From assembly GCA_964496755.1 (NCBI GenBank), contig CAZCBD010000026.1:1-21108 (forward strand): DNA of 21,108 bases, given 5' to 3'. The DNA comes from CAZCBD01 sp964496755. GTDB taxonomy: Bacteria; Bacteroidota; Ignavibacteria; Ignavibacteriales; Melioribacteraceae. The position numbers and the translations under genes were made by a program. Below the pieces are notes generated by a model. The model searched no databases. It was not told the origin of the DNA and was given only the letters and a program-made list of their open reading frames with translations. Positions 7,752-15,430 of this stretch are shown piece by piece; the stretch's first letter is position 1; each line of letters begins with the position of its first letter.

Positions 7752-8435
7752 TCAGCCTCTTTTTTTCAACCATTTTAATGCTTCTTTTTGTGCAAAATTC
7801 GATAAGTTATTTGAATTGGCATAATTAATTACAAATTCGGAATCTGTTTTTGAATATTCACGCAAAGCCCACCCAATAGCTTTTTGAATAAAAAATTCGT
7901 TTATGGATTTAAGTTTTTCAATACAATTAATTAACAATTCCGTATCCGTCTTAGTTTTATATTTTAATTGAAATAGCAAACATGCTCTTTGCAACCAAAT
8001 ATTGTTTGATTTTAACCAGTTTGATATTACTTTATTTTTTTCTTCCGGAAATTTTAAGAAATATGCAGCAACCAGCCAAGAAGAAATCCCATCAACCGTA
8101 TCCCACCAGGATTTGTTAACTATCATAAATTCAAAAAGTGAAATTAATTTACTTTCGGATTTTTTAGAGAATCTAATCGAAATTTCAATGGCGGCATATT
8201 GATATTCTCTTTCATCCAATTCCCATAGCTGTTTAATAACCGATTCAAAATCATTTTCTTTTGGTAAACCAAATTCAGAAAAAAATTTTTTTTGTAATTC
8301 TTTTCTAATCGGAGAATTTAGTCCGAGAAATCCGAACTTATTTTTCATATACTTTTTCATCGGCTTTGCAATAACCGCATCGGCCCTAGATTCGAATTCT
8401 TTTTTCAATTTTATAACGTATTCATTTGCATTCAT
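7752..8435 (-). CDS. AlkD-like DNA alkylation repair glycosylase
   Basis: The 227-residue all-helical HEAT-like repeat protein belongs to the DNA alkylation repair family typified by Bacillus cereus AlkD, which removes N3- and N7-alkylpurines without flipping the base. Residues matching AlkD's active site are present: SWWDTVD gives Trp111 and Asp115, LQRACLLFQL gives Arg150, and AIGWALREY gives Trp189. Length and order of motifs are normal. Its start overlaps the flavin reductase gene by four bases (ATGA), and the following D-threonine aldolase-like gene begins one base after its stop. Nothing in its neighbours is linked to DNA repair, so it probably rides in the operon. Confidence in the family is high. 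Confidence 0.9.
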   Translation of the reverse strand: MNANEYVIKLKKEFESRADAVIAKPMKKYMKNKFGFLGLNSPIRKELQKKFFSEFGLPKENDFESVIKQLWELDEREYQYAAIEISIRFSKKSESKLISLFEFMIVNKSWWDTVDGISSWLVAAYFLKFPEEKNKVISNWLKSNNIWLQRACLLFQLKYKTKTDTELLINCIEKLKSINEFFIQKAIGWALREYSKTDSEFVINYANSNNLSNFAQKEALKWLKKRG

Positions 8436-9061
8436 TTTAATTTATCATTTTTGTTTTTCAATTTTCTTTTATTTTTTGTTTTTTTCTTCTCAACAGAAAA
8501 TCCGAATTTACCTAGCCGTTTGCCCAACGAGTAATATTTACCATGTGAATATGCAATTGGTTCGGCAGCTTCTAAATTAAAAGAGTTTGTTTTAGAATTT
8601 AAAAATCTCGGATTAACATTTATAGCCACAACTTCAGATAAAAACATATCATGCGAACCTAATTTAATAATTTTCTTTACTTTACACTCAATATTTATTG
8701 GCGATTCTGCAATTAAAGGAGATTTGATTTTAGATGCTTTAATGGGCGTTAGCTTCATTTCAGAAAATTTATTAAGTTTCTCCCCCGATTTAACTCCGCA
8801 CCAATCCGTTGCAAAAGCTAATTCTTTAGTGGTTAAATTTATGACAAATTCCTTTTCCTTCGAAATTATTTTATGCGAATACCTTTCCGGTCGCAAAGAA
8901 ATATAACACATAGGCGGATTTGTGCAAATAGTGCCCGTCCACGAAACGGTAATTATATTATAATCACTCTTCTTTGTGCCACAAGTTACCATAACAGCCG
9001 GAACAGGATAAATTGAAGTTCCCGGCTTCCAAGTTATTCTTTTGGGATTGATTTCTTTCAT
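8432..9061 (-). CDS. Flavin reductase family protein (FMN-binding split barrel)
   Basis: The 209-residue protein has the flavoredoxin/flavin reductase split-barrel pattern: YPVPAVMVTCGT at about 18-29, NIITVSWTGTICTNPPMCYISLRPERYSH at 35-63 (FMN contacts and the conserved RPERYSH), and FVINLTT after it. Members bind FMN and pass electrons from NAD(P)H or a partner protein. The electron partner here is unknown. An extra lysine-rich tail occupies residues 190-209 and ends inside the AlkD gene, so it may be a recent extension. The gene starts 12 bases after the Rrf2 regulator gene, with little ribosome-site signal. It may be the first of the non-SUF passengers of the suf transcript. Confidence 0.85.
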   Translation of the reverse strand: MKEINPKRITWKPGTSIYPVPAVMVTCGTKKSDYNIITVSWTGTICTNPPMCYISLRPERYSHKIISKEKEFVINLTTKELAFATDWCGVKSGEKLNKFSEMKLTPIKASKIKSPLIAESPINIECKVKKIIKLGSHDMFLSEVVAINVNPRFLNSKTNSFNLEAAEPIAYSHGKYYSLGKRLGKFGFSVEKKKTKNKRKLKNKNDKLK

Positions 9062-9073
9062 ATCTTTAATTTT

Positions 9074-9532
9074 TTATTTGCCTTTTGCAGGTGGAAATTT
9101 TGCAAGAAGATTTTCTTCATTTGCCATCAAATCTTTTAAGGTTAAATTAGTTATAACCTTATCAACAGCTGTTTGTATTAAACTCCAAAGTGAACGAATT
9201 GAACAATCAATTGAGTGCGTACAAATATCTAACTCACCCGAGCGACTTTTGCAGAAGTCATCATCAAACAATCTTCCGCCTATGGCCGTAAAAACTTCCG
9301 CAACTGTAATTTTATCGGGAGATTTAGTTAAAACATATCCCCCGGTATGGCCACGCTCACTTGATAAAAAACCGGCAATTCTAAGCTCGCGCAATATTTT
9401 TGCAATAGTGTGCTGAGAAATCCCCTCTGCCTCGCTTATTTCAGGAATAGTTGCAACTTCATTATTTTCATATTTTTCACAAATGCGAAGCAAACAACGT
9501 AAAGCATGTTCCTCTTGTACACTAAATTTCAT
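9074..9532 (-). CDS. Rrf2-family transcriptional regulator (IscR-like, Fe-S binding)
   Basis: The 152-residue protein has the N-terminal winged helix of Rrf2 regulators (EEHALRCLLRIC, then ISEAEGISQHTIAKILREL as recognition region and RGHTGGYVL as wing). The C-terminal half has Cys94, Cys104 and Cys110, which should hold an Fe-S cluster. The spacing C-x9-C-x5-C is longer than the C-x5-C-x5-C of enterobacterial IscR. Standing 21 bases after the DUF59 gene, inside the suf operon, it is very probably the operon's cluster-sensing regulator and would be autoregulated. Its binding site could not be identified by eye. Other Rrf2 members sense nitric oxide (NsrR) or iron (RirA); the context favours an IscR/SufR role. 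Confidence 0.88.
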   Translation of the reverse strand: MKFSVQEEHALRCLLRICEKYENNEVATIPEISEAEGISQHTIAKILRELRIAGFLSSERGHTGGYVLTKSPDKITVAEVFTAIGGRLFDDDFCKSRSGELDICTHSIDCSIRSLWSLIQTAVDKVITNLTLKDLMANEENLLAKFPPAKGK

Positions 9533-9553
9533 TTAAGCTCTTCTTTTTTAATG

Positions 9554-9868
9554 TTAAAATAAGTTTAATTCGATTCGTGCTTGGTCAGACATCATATCCT
9601 TTGTCCAGGGTGGATCGAAAGTAAGATTGACATTGGCTTTCTTTACTTGATATAAACTCTCAACCTTTTGCTGCACTTCAAGTGGAAGTGAATCAGCAAC
9701 CGGACAATTAGGCGCAGTTAAGGTCATAGTAATTTTAACATTTGCTTCATCATCAATTTCAATATCGTAAATTAAACCAAGCTCCCATATATCAACCGGT
9801 ATTTCAGGATCATAAACGGATTTTAATGCATTTATTATTTCATCTCTTAAAAATTCTTTATCTATCAT
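9554..9868 (-). CDS. SUF-associated DUF59/MIP18 protein (SufT-like)
   Basis: The 104-residue single-domain protein belongs to the DUF59 (MIP18/PaaD-like) family. It shows YDPEIPVDIWELGLIYDI (19-36), LTAPNCPVADSLP (50-62) with the conserved Cys55, and FDPPWTKDMMSDQARIELNL (84-103), all hallmark segments. Such proteins help mature or transfer Fe-S clusters and are regularly coded in suf operons of Bacteroidetes-like bacteria. AGGTG stands nine bases before the ATG. It lies 8 bases after sufS and 21 before the Rrf2 gene. SufT proteins proper can carry extra N-terminal sequence, and this is the short type. Confidence 0.88.
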   Translation of the reverse strand: MIDKEFLRDEIINALKSVYDPEIPVDIWELGLIYDIEIDDEANVKITMTLTAPNCPVADSLPLEVQQKVESLYQVKKANVNLTFDPPWTKDMMSDQARIELNLF

Positions 9869-9876
9869 TTATACAC

Positions 9877-11151
9877 CTACGAAAGTAATTTTTTAACTTT
9901 TATTAAACTATTTACTAATTTATCAACTTCTTCAAATGTATTATAAATTGCAAAAGAAGCACGGGCGGTAGCCGAAACTTTATATCTATCCATTATAGGT
10001 TGCGTACAATGATGACCTGTTCTAATTGCTATTCCATCATTATTTACAAGTGTACCAATATCATAGGGATGCAGACCATCAATCACAAAAGAAATTACTC
10101 CGGACTTATTTTTCGCTGTTCCAATAATTCGCAAACCATCAATTTTCATTAATTCTTCAGTAGCATAATTTAACAATTTATGTTCATGAGCAATTATATC
10201 TTCAATGTTAAATTGATTTAACCAAAGTAAAGCAACACCTTGCCCAATACCACCAACAATGTTAGGCGTTCCGGCTTCAAATTTATGAGGTAAATCATTG
10301 AAAGTTGTTTCTTCAAAAGTTACTTTTCTAATCATATCGCCACCACCTTGATACGGTGGAAGCATCTCCATATATTTTGTTTTACCGTATAGAACCCCTA
10401 TTCCCGTAGGGCCATAAACCTTATGACCGGAAAACACCATAAAATCCGGGTTCAATTCCTGTACATCCAGTTTTGTATGTGCAATTGCCTGAGCTGCATC
10501 TATTATTATAGGAATATCATTTTGATGTGCAACTTCAATTAATTCTTTTACATTATTAATTGTACCGAGTGAATTGGAAGTATGAACAACGGAAACCAAT
10601 TTTGTTTTTTCTGAAAACATATTTCGATAGGCTTCCATATTTAATTCTCCCTCTTCGGTAATGGGAATAACTTTAAGTTTTGCCCCGTTTCGCTTGCACA
10701 TTAACTGCCACGGAACAATATTCGCATGATGTTCCATATGCGAAATAATAATCTCATCACCTTCGGAAAACCAACCGCCACGGCACATACTATTTGCAAG
10801 TAAATTAATTCCGTCTGTTGTTCCCTTTGTAAAAATAATTTCGGAAGCACTCATTGCATTAATAATTTCTTTTACTTTTACGCGAGCGTTTTCATACAAA
10901 TCGGTTGCAACCTCACTTAAAAAATGAACACCCCTATGAATATTAGCATTTTCGTATGTATAATAATGCTTAATACTCTCTATCACTATATCGGGTTTTT
11001 GAGTAGTAGCAGCATTATCCAAATAAACCAAATCTTTTCCATTTACTTTTCTGGAAAGTATAGGAAATTCTTTTCTAATTTCTTCAACATTAAATTTTCT
11101 TTTAGTTGAAATTCTTGCGTTTATGTCTTTTTGAAAGATAGAAGAATCCAT
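9877..11151 (-). CDS. sufS: Cysteine desulfurase SufS
   Basis: This PLP-dependent enzyme removes sulfur from L-cysteine and delivers it as persulfide to the SufBCD scaffold. The 424-residue protein shows VYLDNAATTQKP (42-53), HHANIVPW (141-148), the PLP lysine Lys244 in FSGHKVYGPTGIG, and the active-site Cys382 in RTGHHCTQP, the group II (SufS/CsdA) arrangement. There are some 17 more N-terminal residues than in many SufS proteins. No later ATG in the early frame offers a better start, and GAG lies about nine bases before this one. SufD ends 8 bases upstream. No sufE or sufU, the usual sulfur-accepting partner, is present in the window. Confidence 0.95.
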   Translation of the reverse strand: MDSSIFQKDINARISTKRKFNVEEIRKEFPILSRKVNGKDLVYLDNAATTQKPDIVIESIKHYYTYENANIHRGVHFLSEVATDLYENARVKVKEIINAMSASEIIFTKGTTDGINLLANSMCRGGWFSEGDEIIISHMEHHANIVPWQLMCKRNGAKLKVIPITEEGELNMEAYRNMFSEKTKLVSVVHTSNSLGTINNVKELIEVAHQNDIPIIIDAAQAIAHTKLDVQELNPDFMVFSGHKVYGPTGIGVLYGKTKYMEMLPPYQGGGDMIRKVTFEETTFNDLPHKFEAGTPNIVGGIGQGVALLWLNQFNIEDIIAHEHKLLNYATEELMKIDGLRIIGTAKNKSGVISFVIDGLHPYDIGTLVNNDGIAIRTGHHCTQPIMDRYKVSATARASFAIYNTFEEVDKLVNSLIKVKKLLS

Positions 11152-11159
11152 TTTAAGCT

Positions 11160-12467
11160 CTAATATTTTAAGTTCAAATTAATTAATTCCGTGATTTTAT
11201 TTGCTATTATCGGCAATTTTATTTTATCAACTACATCTTGAATAAAGCCGCCAATTAGCATTTTTTGAGCTTCCGATTTTGGGATACCTCGCGAACGTAA
11301 GTAAAACAATGAATTATCATCAACACTCCCAACAGTAGCACCATGAGAACATTTTACATCATCAGCATAAATTTCCAATTGTGGTTTTGTTGTCATTTTA
11401 GCCTCTTTCGAAAGCAGAATGGTTTTATTCGATTGGTAAGCATTTGTGTGCTGTGCATTTTCCCTAACCAAAACCTTCCCGCTAAATACTCCTGTTGCCT
11501 TATCCGCTAATATTCCTTTGTATATTTCATTACTTGTGCAATTGGGAGTTGCATGATCAATCAAAGTGAAATTATCTATGTGCTGATTATCGTTGGCAAT
11601 GTACAGACCGTAATAATTTGTTTCAACATTTTCTTCCAGATGTTTTGATAAAACTTCTGTTCTTGAAATATCTCCGCCAAAACTAAAAACAAAAGAGTTG
11701 AAAACACTATTTTTGTTTTGAGCAACATTTATTTTATCGATGTGAAAATTATTCTTATTTGCATTTTGGAATTTATAAAAGTTTAGATTTGCATTTTGTG
11801 CTAAAATAATTTCAAGATTTGCATTAGTAAAATTGACCGCATTTGTATTCTGAAAATCAATATAATTTACGATTATATTTGCGTTGCTGTTCTCACCAAC
11901 ATAAAATAAATTCCGAGGTTGAATTAATTTTCGATCTACTTCCGAAGTTGCAAACACTATATTTATAGGTTTTGGTATAATTTCATTTTCCGGAATAACA
12001 ATAAATGCTCCATCACTAAACATTGCAGTATTCAATGCTGAGAATGAATCGTCGATTTTTGAAATATCGGACAAGTATTTAAAAATAAAATCATAATTAT
12101 GATCCATTTCTTTTGAAAGAGAATTGAATAATACTTTATCCGCAGATTTTTTCGAGGAATATTTTTCTGAAAAAACACCATTAATAAAAACCAAATTATA
12201 TGCATCATCAATTAAATACGATTTTATTTTTTCTTCGGGAATATCTACTGAACTATCGGGAAAAATATCAAAATTAGTTGTTAATATCGGCAAAACATTT
12301 GTGTATTTCCATGCTTCGGTTTTGCGTGTAGGAAATTCTAATAATTCAAATAGCTCTTGTCCTTTGGTATGAATTGCTTCAAGCAATAAATGTTTTGTTT
12401 TTATTTTTGTAAATAAATTTAAATAATGCTCTTTTGCATTAAATGTATTTTTATTTTTTATAATCAT
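11160..12467 (-). CDS. sufD: Fe-S cluster assembly protein SufD
   Basis: The 435-residue SufB/SufD-family protein pairs with SufB in the SufBC2D scaffold. The N-terminal helical part contains RKTEAWKYTNV (48-58), followed by the parallel beta-helix core (NAHTNAYQSNKTILLS-like strand at about 338-353). DVKCSHGATVGSVDDN at 370-385 carries Cys373 and His375, equivalent to E. coli SufD Cys358 and His360, which form part of the assembly site. The C-terminal helices start at LFYLRSRGIPKSEA. GGAGA lies upstream of the ATG. Between sufC (22 bases) and sufS (8 bases). Lower sequence conservation than SufB is normal for SufD. Confidence 0.93.
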   Translation of the reverse strand: MIIKNKNTFNAKEHYLNLFTKIKTKHLLLEAIHTKGQELFELLEFPTRKTEAWKYTNVLPILTTNFDIFPDSSVDIPEEKIKSYLIDDAYNLVFINGVFSEKYSSKKSADKVLFNSLSKEMDHNYDFIFKYLSDISKIDDSFSALNTAMFSDGAFIVIPENEIIPKPINIVFATSEVDRKLIQPRNLFYVGENSNANIIVNYIDFQNTNAVNFTNANLEIILAQNANLNFYKFQNANKNNFHIDKINVAQNKNSVFNSFVFSFGGDISRTEVLSKHLEENVETNYYGLYIANDNQHIDNFTLIDHATPNCTSNEIYKGILADKATGVFSGKVLVRENAQHTNAYQSNKTILLSKEAKMTTKPQLEIYADDVKCSHGATVGSVDDNSLFYLRSRGIPKSEAQKMLIGGFIQDVVDKIKLPIIANKITELINLNLKY

Positions 12468-12489
12468 TTAAAATTTTCTCCAATCGAAA

Positions 12490-13230
12490 TTATTTTATAA
12501 TCCAATCATATCCCTTTTCTTCAAGTTCAAGAGCAAGAGATTTATCACCCGATTTAATTATTTGTCCTTTGTACAAAACATGAACAAAATCAGGCACAAT
12601 GTAATCTAATAACCTCTGATAATGAGTAACAACAATAACTCCGTTCGAATCATTTTTGAATCTATTCACTCCTTCGGAAACAATTCTCAAAGCGTCAATA
12701 TCCAAACCGGAATCGGTTTCATCAAGCAAAGCTAATTTCGGGTCAAGTACCGATAGTTGAAAAATCTCATTGCGTTTCTTTTCGCCACCGGAAAAACCTT
12801 GATTTACAGAACGATGAATCAAATCATCGCGCAAACCGATTTCCTTCATTTTTACTTTAATTAAATCCAAAAATTCTTTTCCGTTAAGTTCCGGTAACCC
12901 ATTGTACTTTCTTTTTTCATTTAATGCGGTACGCAAAAAAGTAGCATTATTAACTCCGGGAATTTCCACCGGATATTGAAATGCCAAAAATAAACCTTCG
13001 CGGGCCCTATCTTCCGGAGCAAGTTCCAATAAATTCTTACTCATAAATTCAACCTCTCCACCCGTTACCTCATAAGCTTCATGTCCGGCAAGCACATTGG
13101 CCAATGTACTTTTACCCGAACCATTAGGGCCCATTATTGCATGTACCTCGCCCAGTTTCACTTCTAAATTAATACCTTTCAGAATTTGCTTTCCTTCGAT
13201 ACTGGCTTGTAAATTTTTTATACTTAACAT
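12490..13230 (-). CDS. sufC: Fe-S cluster assembly ATPase SufC
   Basis: The ABC-type ATPase of the SufBC2D complex is 246 residues long, the normal size. Walker A GPNGSGKST at 34-42 (Lys40), Q-loop FQYP at 84-87, signature GFSGGEKKR at 145-153, Walker B LALLDETDSGLD with Glu171, and the switch His203 (VVTHYQRLL) are all present, at the same numbers as E. coli Lys40, Glu171 and His203. It is soluble and powers structural change of SufBD rather than transport. AAGGAAAT precedes the ATG. It is 57 bases after sufB and 22 before sufD. Identification is secure. Confidence 0.96.
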   Translation of the reverse strand: MLSIKNLQASIEGKQILKGINLEVKLGEVHAIMGPNGSGKSTLANVLAGHEAYEVTGGEVEFMSKNLLELAPEDRAREGLFLAFQYPVEIPGVNNATFLRTALNEKRKYNGLPELNGKEFLDLIKVKMKEIGLRDDLIHRSVNQGFSGGEKKRNEIFQLSVLDPKLALLDETDSGLDIDALRIVSEGVNRFKNDSNGVIVVTHYQRLLDYIVPDFVHVLYKGQIIKSGDKSLALELEEKGYDWIIK

Positions 13231-13287
13231 TTTATTTCCTTTTATTCTCTAATTTCATTTTATATACTACTTTAATTGATATTCGTT

Positions 13288-14733
13288 TTATCCAAGGCTA
13301 CCTTCAAGACTAATTTGCAGAAGCTTTTGTGCTTCAACTGCAAACTCCATTGGCAATTGCTGAAATACTTCTTTACAATATCCCATTACAATCATGTTGA
13401 TTGCATCCTCTGTTGAAATTCCTCTTTGGTTCAGATAAAAAATCTGATCGTCGCCAACTTTTGAAGTAGTAGCTTCGTGCTCAACTATAGCGGAATCATT
13501 ATCAATTTCGATGTAAGGGAAAGTATGAGCACCACACCTATCGCCCATTAACATCGAGTCGCATTGAGAAAAATTTCTTGCACCTTCGGCCGACTTTGCA
13601 ACCTTTACCAAACCACGATAAGAGTTCTGGCTTTTACCTGCACTGATACCTTTTGAAATAATAGTACTTCGAGTATTTTTTCCGATATGAATCATTTTGG
13701 TGCCGGTATCGGCTTGCTGAAAATTATTTGTAACTGCAACCGAATAAAATTCGGCAACCGAGTTATCTCCTTTTAGAATCGTGCTTGGATACTTCCAAGT
13801 AATTGCCGAACCGGTTTCAACTTGGCTCCAACTAATTTTTGAATTCACACCTTTGCAAATTCCGCGTTTAACAACAAAATTATAAATACCACCTTTCCCC
13901 TCTTTATCGCCCGGATACCAATTCTGCACCGTTGAATATTTTATTTCCGCGTTATCAAGTACAACTAATTCAACTATTGCAGCATGAAGTTGGTTGTTAT
14001 CTCTCATCGGAGCGGTACAGCCTTCTAAATAGCTAACGTAACTACCTTCTTCGGCAATTATTAAAGTTCGTTCGAACTGTCCGGTTTCTTGATTATTAAT
14101 TCGAAAATATGTGGATAGCTCCATCGGACAGCGAACGCCTTTTGGAATGTAAACAAACGAACCATCGCTAAAAACAGCACTGTTCAACGCTGCATAAAAA
14201 TTATCCGTGGGCGGTACAACAGAACCTAAATATTTTCTAACTAAGTCTGGATAATCTCTAATTGCTTCGGATATACTGCAAAAAATTATTCCCTTTTCTG
14301 ATAAAGTTTCCGAAAAGGTTGTCTTTACCGACACCGAGTCAAAAACCGCATCAACAGCTACACCTGCTAATTTCTTCTGCTCATCCAGCGGAATGCCAAG
14401 CTTTTCAAAAGTTTCCAAAAGTTCCGGATCTACCTCATCTAGACTTTCCAATTGAGGTTTTTGTTTTGGGGCAGAATAATATTTGATATCCTGAAAATCA
14501 ATCGGAGGATAATTAACCATAGCCCAAGTTGGTTCTTTCATTTTTTTCCATTGTTTATAGGCTTTCAATCGCCATTCGGTCATCCAATCAGGCTCGCCTT
14601 TTTTTTCCGAAATAAAACGAATTATGCTTTCATTTAATCCTTTGGGTGCTGTATCAGATTCGATATCAGTAACAAATCCCCATTTATATTCCGACTGAGT
14701 TAAGTCTTCAATTATTTTTTTTTCGCTACTCAT
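13288..14733 (-). CDS. sufB: Fe-S cluster assembly scaffold SufB
   Basis: The 481-residue core scaffold of the SUF machine accepts sulfur and iron and builds the nascent cluster with SufC and SufD. Signature segments: EPDWMTEWRLKAYKQWKKM (47-65), AVFSDGSFVYIPKGVRCPME (186-205), SYLEGCTAPM with Cys239 (sulfur entry site equivalent to E. coli Cys254), CDSMLMGDRCGAHTFPYIE with Cys391 matching E. coli Cys405, and the Glu418-His419-Glu420 triad matching E. coli 432-434. Length is normal. An AGGA lies nine bases before the ATG, and a good promoter is just upstream. First gene of the suf operon. Confidence 0.96.
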   Translation of the reverse strand: MSSEKKIIEDLTQSEYKWGFVTDIESDTAPKGLNESIIRFISEKKGEPDWMTEWRLKAYKQWKKMKEPTWAMVNYPPIDFQDIKYYSAPKQKPQLESLDEVDPELLETFEKLGIPLDEQKKLAGVAVDAVFDSVSVKTTFSETLSEKGIIFCSISEAIRDYPDLVRKYLGSVVPPTDNFYAALNSAVFSDGSFVYIPKGVRCPMELSTYFRINNQETGQFERTLIIAEEGSYVSYLEGCTAPMRDNNQLHAAIVELVVLDNAEIKYSTVQNWYPGDKEGKGGIYNFVVKRGICKGVNSKISWSQVETGSAITWKYPSTILKGDNSVAEFYSVAVTNNFQQADTGTKMIHIGKNTRSTIISKGISAGKSQNSYRGLVKVAKSAEGARNFSQCDSMLMGDRCGAHTFPYIEIDNDSAIVEHEATTSKVGDDQIFYLNQRGISTEDAINMIVMGYCKEVFQQLPMEFAVEAQKLLQISLEGSLG

Positions 14734-14761
14734 TTACATTTCCTGTTTAATTTTACATCTA

Positions 14762-14790
14762 AACCTAATCAATGTGGAAATTTTTGTCAA
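14762..14790 (-). promoter_or_regulatory. Candidate promoter of the suf operon
   Basis: Read on the minus strand, a perfect TTGACA (14790 to 14785) is followed after 17 bases by TAGGTT (14767 to 14762). Transcription would start near 14755 and give a leader of about 20 bases before sufB. The -35 is consensus, while the -10 matches only at T1, A2 and T6, as is common for promoters under regulation. A binding site for the operon's Rrf2 regulator would be expected to overlap it, but I see no convincing palindrome there. Confidence 0.5.
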
Positions 14791-14876
14791 GATTAAAATG
14801 GATATTTTTTTCAATTTTGAAGAGTAATTCTACATTTCTTAGCAGCTTGAAATTTTATCGAATTGTTATGAGTTTT

Positions 14877-14943
14877 ATTTTTGCCACGAATTCACGAATG
14901 GTAAAATATTTTATTTCAATTTATTCGTGCATTGGTGGCAGTT
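14877..14943. repeat. 67-bp direct repeat, left copy, hairpin-forming
   Basis: This copy is identical base for base to 15364-15430, 487 bases away. Inside it the arm GCCACGAATTCACGAAT (14883-14899) pairs with ATTCGTGCATTGGTGGC (14923-14939) at 15 of 17 positions, across a 23-base AT-rich loop that itself holds the palindrome AAAATATTTT. The left arm contains the heptamer CACGAAT twice. It stands 45 bases before the GxxExxY start codon and 86 bases outside the suf -35 box. Confidence 0.95.
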
Positions 14944-14988
14944 TCATTCAAAAACCATAAACATACTCGTAATTAAACGGAGGATAAG

Positions 14989-15363
14989 ATGACAGAAATA
15001 ATTTACAAAGAGGAAAGTTATAAGATAATCGGCAAGTGTATGGAAGTACACAACAATCTCGGAGCCGGATTTCTTGAAATCGTTTATAAAGATGCACTTG
15101 AATATGAATTCAGAAAATCAAGTATTTTTTTTGAAAGAGAAAAAGAATATACTGTAAATTATAAGAATATTATACTACCACATAAATTTTACGCAGACTT
15201 TGTAGTTTACAATAAAATAATATTAGAAATAAAAGCTGTTTCCAGAATTTCAGATGAATTTATTGCACAAGCAATTAATTACCTCAAAGTTTCTCAAAAC
15301 AAACTGGCTTTAATAATAAACTTCGGTGAGTTAAAATTGAATTGCAAACGGATAGTACTGTGA
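14989..15363 (+). CDS. GxxExxY protein, PD-(D/E)xK nuclease-like
   Basis: The 124-residue protein belongs to the GxxExxY family (PDDEXK_3 type); its function is not established. The naming motif is Gly27-Phe-Leu-Glu30-Ile-Val-Tyr33. Downstream come Asp70 in FYADFVV, Glu80 and Lys82 in ILEIKAV, and Gln94 and Tyr98 in AQAINYL. Together these resemble the E...D...ExK...QxxxY set of RecB/Cas4-type nucleases, so the site looks intact. That assignment is by eye. Translation is well supported: GGAGG lies five bases before the ATG. The stop codon abuts the right copy of a perfect 67-bp repeat, and the left copy ends 45 bases before the start, so gene and repeats look like one unit. No signal peptide, membrane segment or DNA-binding domain is evident. 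Codon use resembles its neighbours. Confidence 0.88.
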   Translation: MTEIIYKEESYKIIGKCMEVHNNLGAGFLEIVYKDALEYEFRKSSIFFEREKEYTVNYKNIILPHKFYADFVVYNKIILEIKAVSRISDEFIAQAINYLKVSQNKLALIINFGELKLNCKRIVL

Positions 15364-15430
15364 ATTTTTGCCACGAATTCACGAATGGTAAAATATTTTA
15401 TTTCAATTTATTCGTGCATTGGTGGCAGTT
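15364..15430. repeat. 67-bp direct repeat, right copy, hairpin-forming
   Basis: Exact copy of 14877-14943, starting on the base after the GxxExxY stop codon. Arms at 15370-15386 and 15410-15426 give the same 15-of-17 paired hairpin. As it directly follows the gene, the RNA hairpin could also end or protect its transcript, although no T-run follows. Its right end continues into the 34-bp tandem repeat. Confidence 0.95.

Noticed and set aside
14772..14960. 62-codon plus-strand frame upstream of the GxxExxY gene
   Set aside because: It runs through the suf promoter and the left hairpin repeat, has no Shine-Dalgarno and matches no family. Its end is the same repeat translation as at 15364-15430.
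14877..15430. Insertion sequence with the 67-bp copies as terminal repeats
   Set aside because: No transposase is present and the terminal copies are direct, not inverted. Each copy is itself palindromic. I keep it as a repeat-plus-nuclease unit of unproven mobility.
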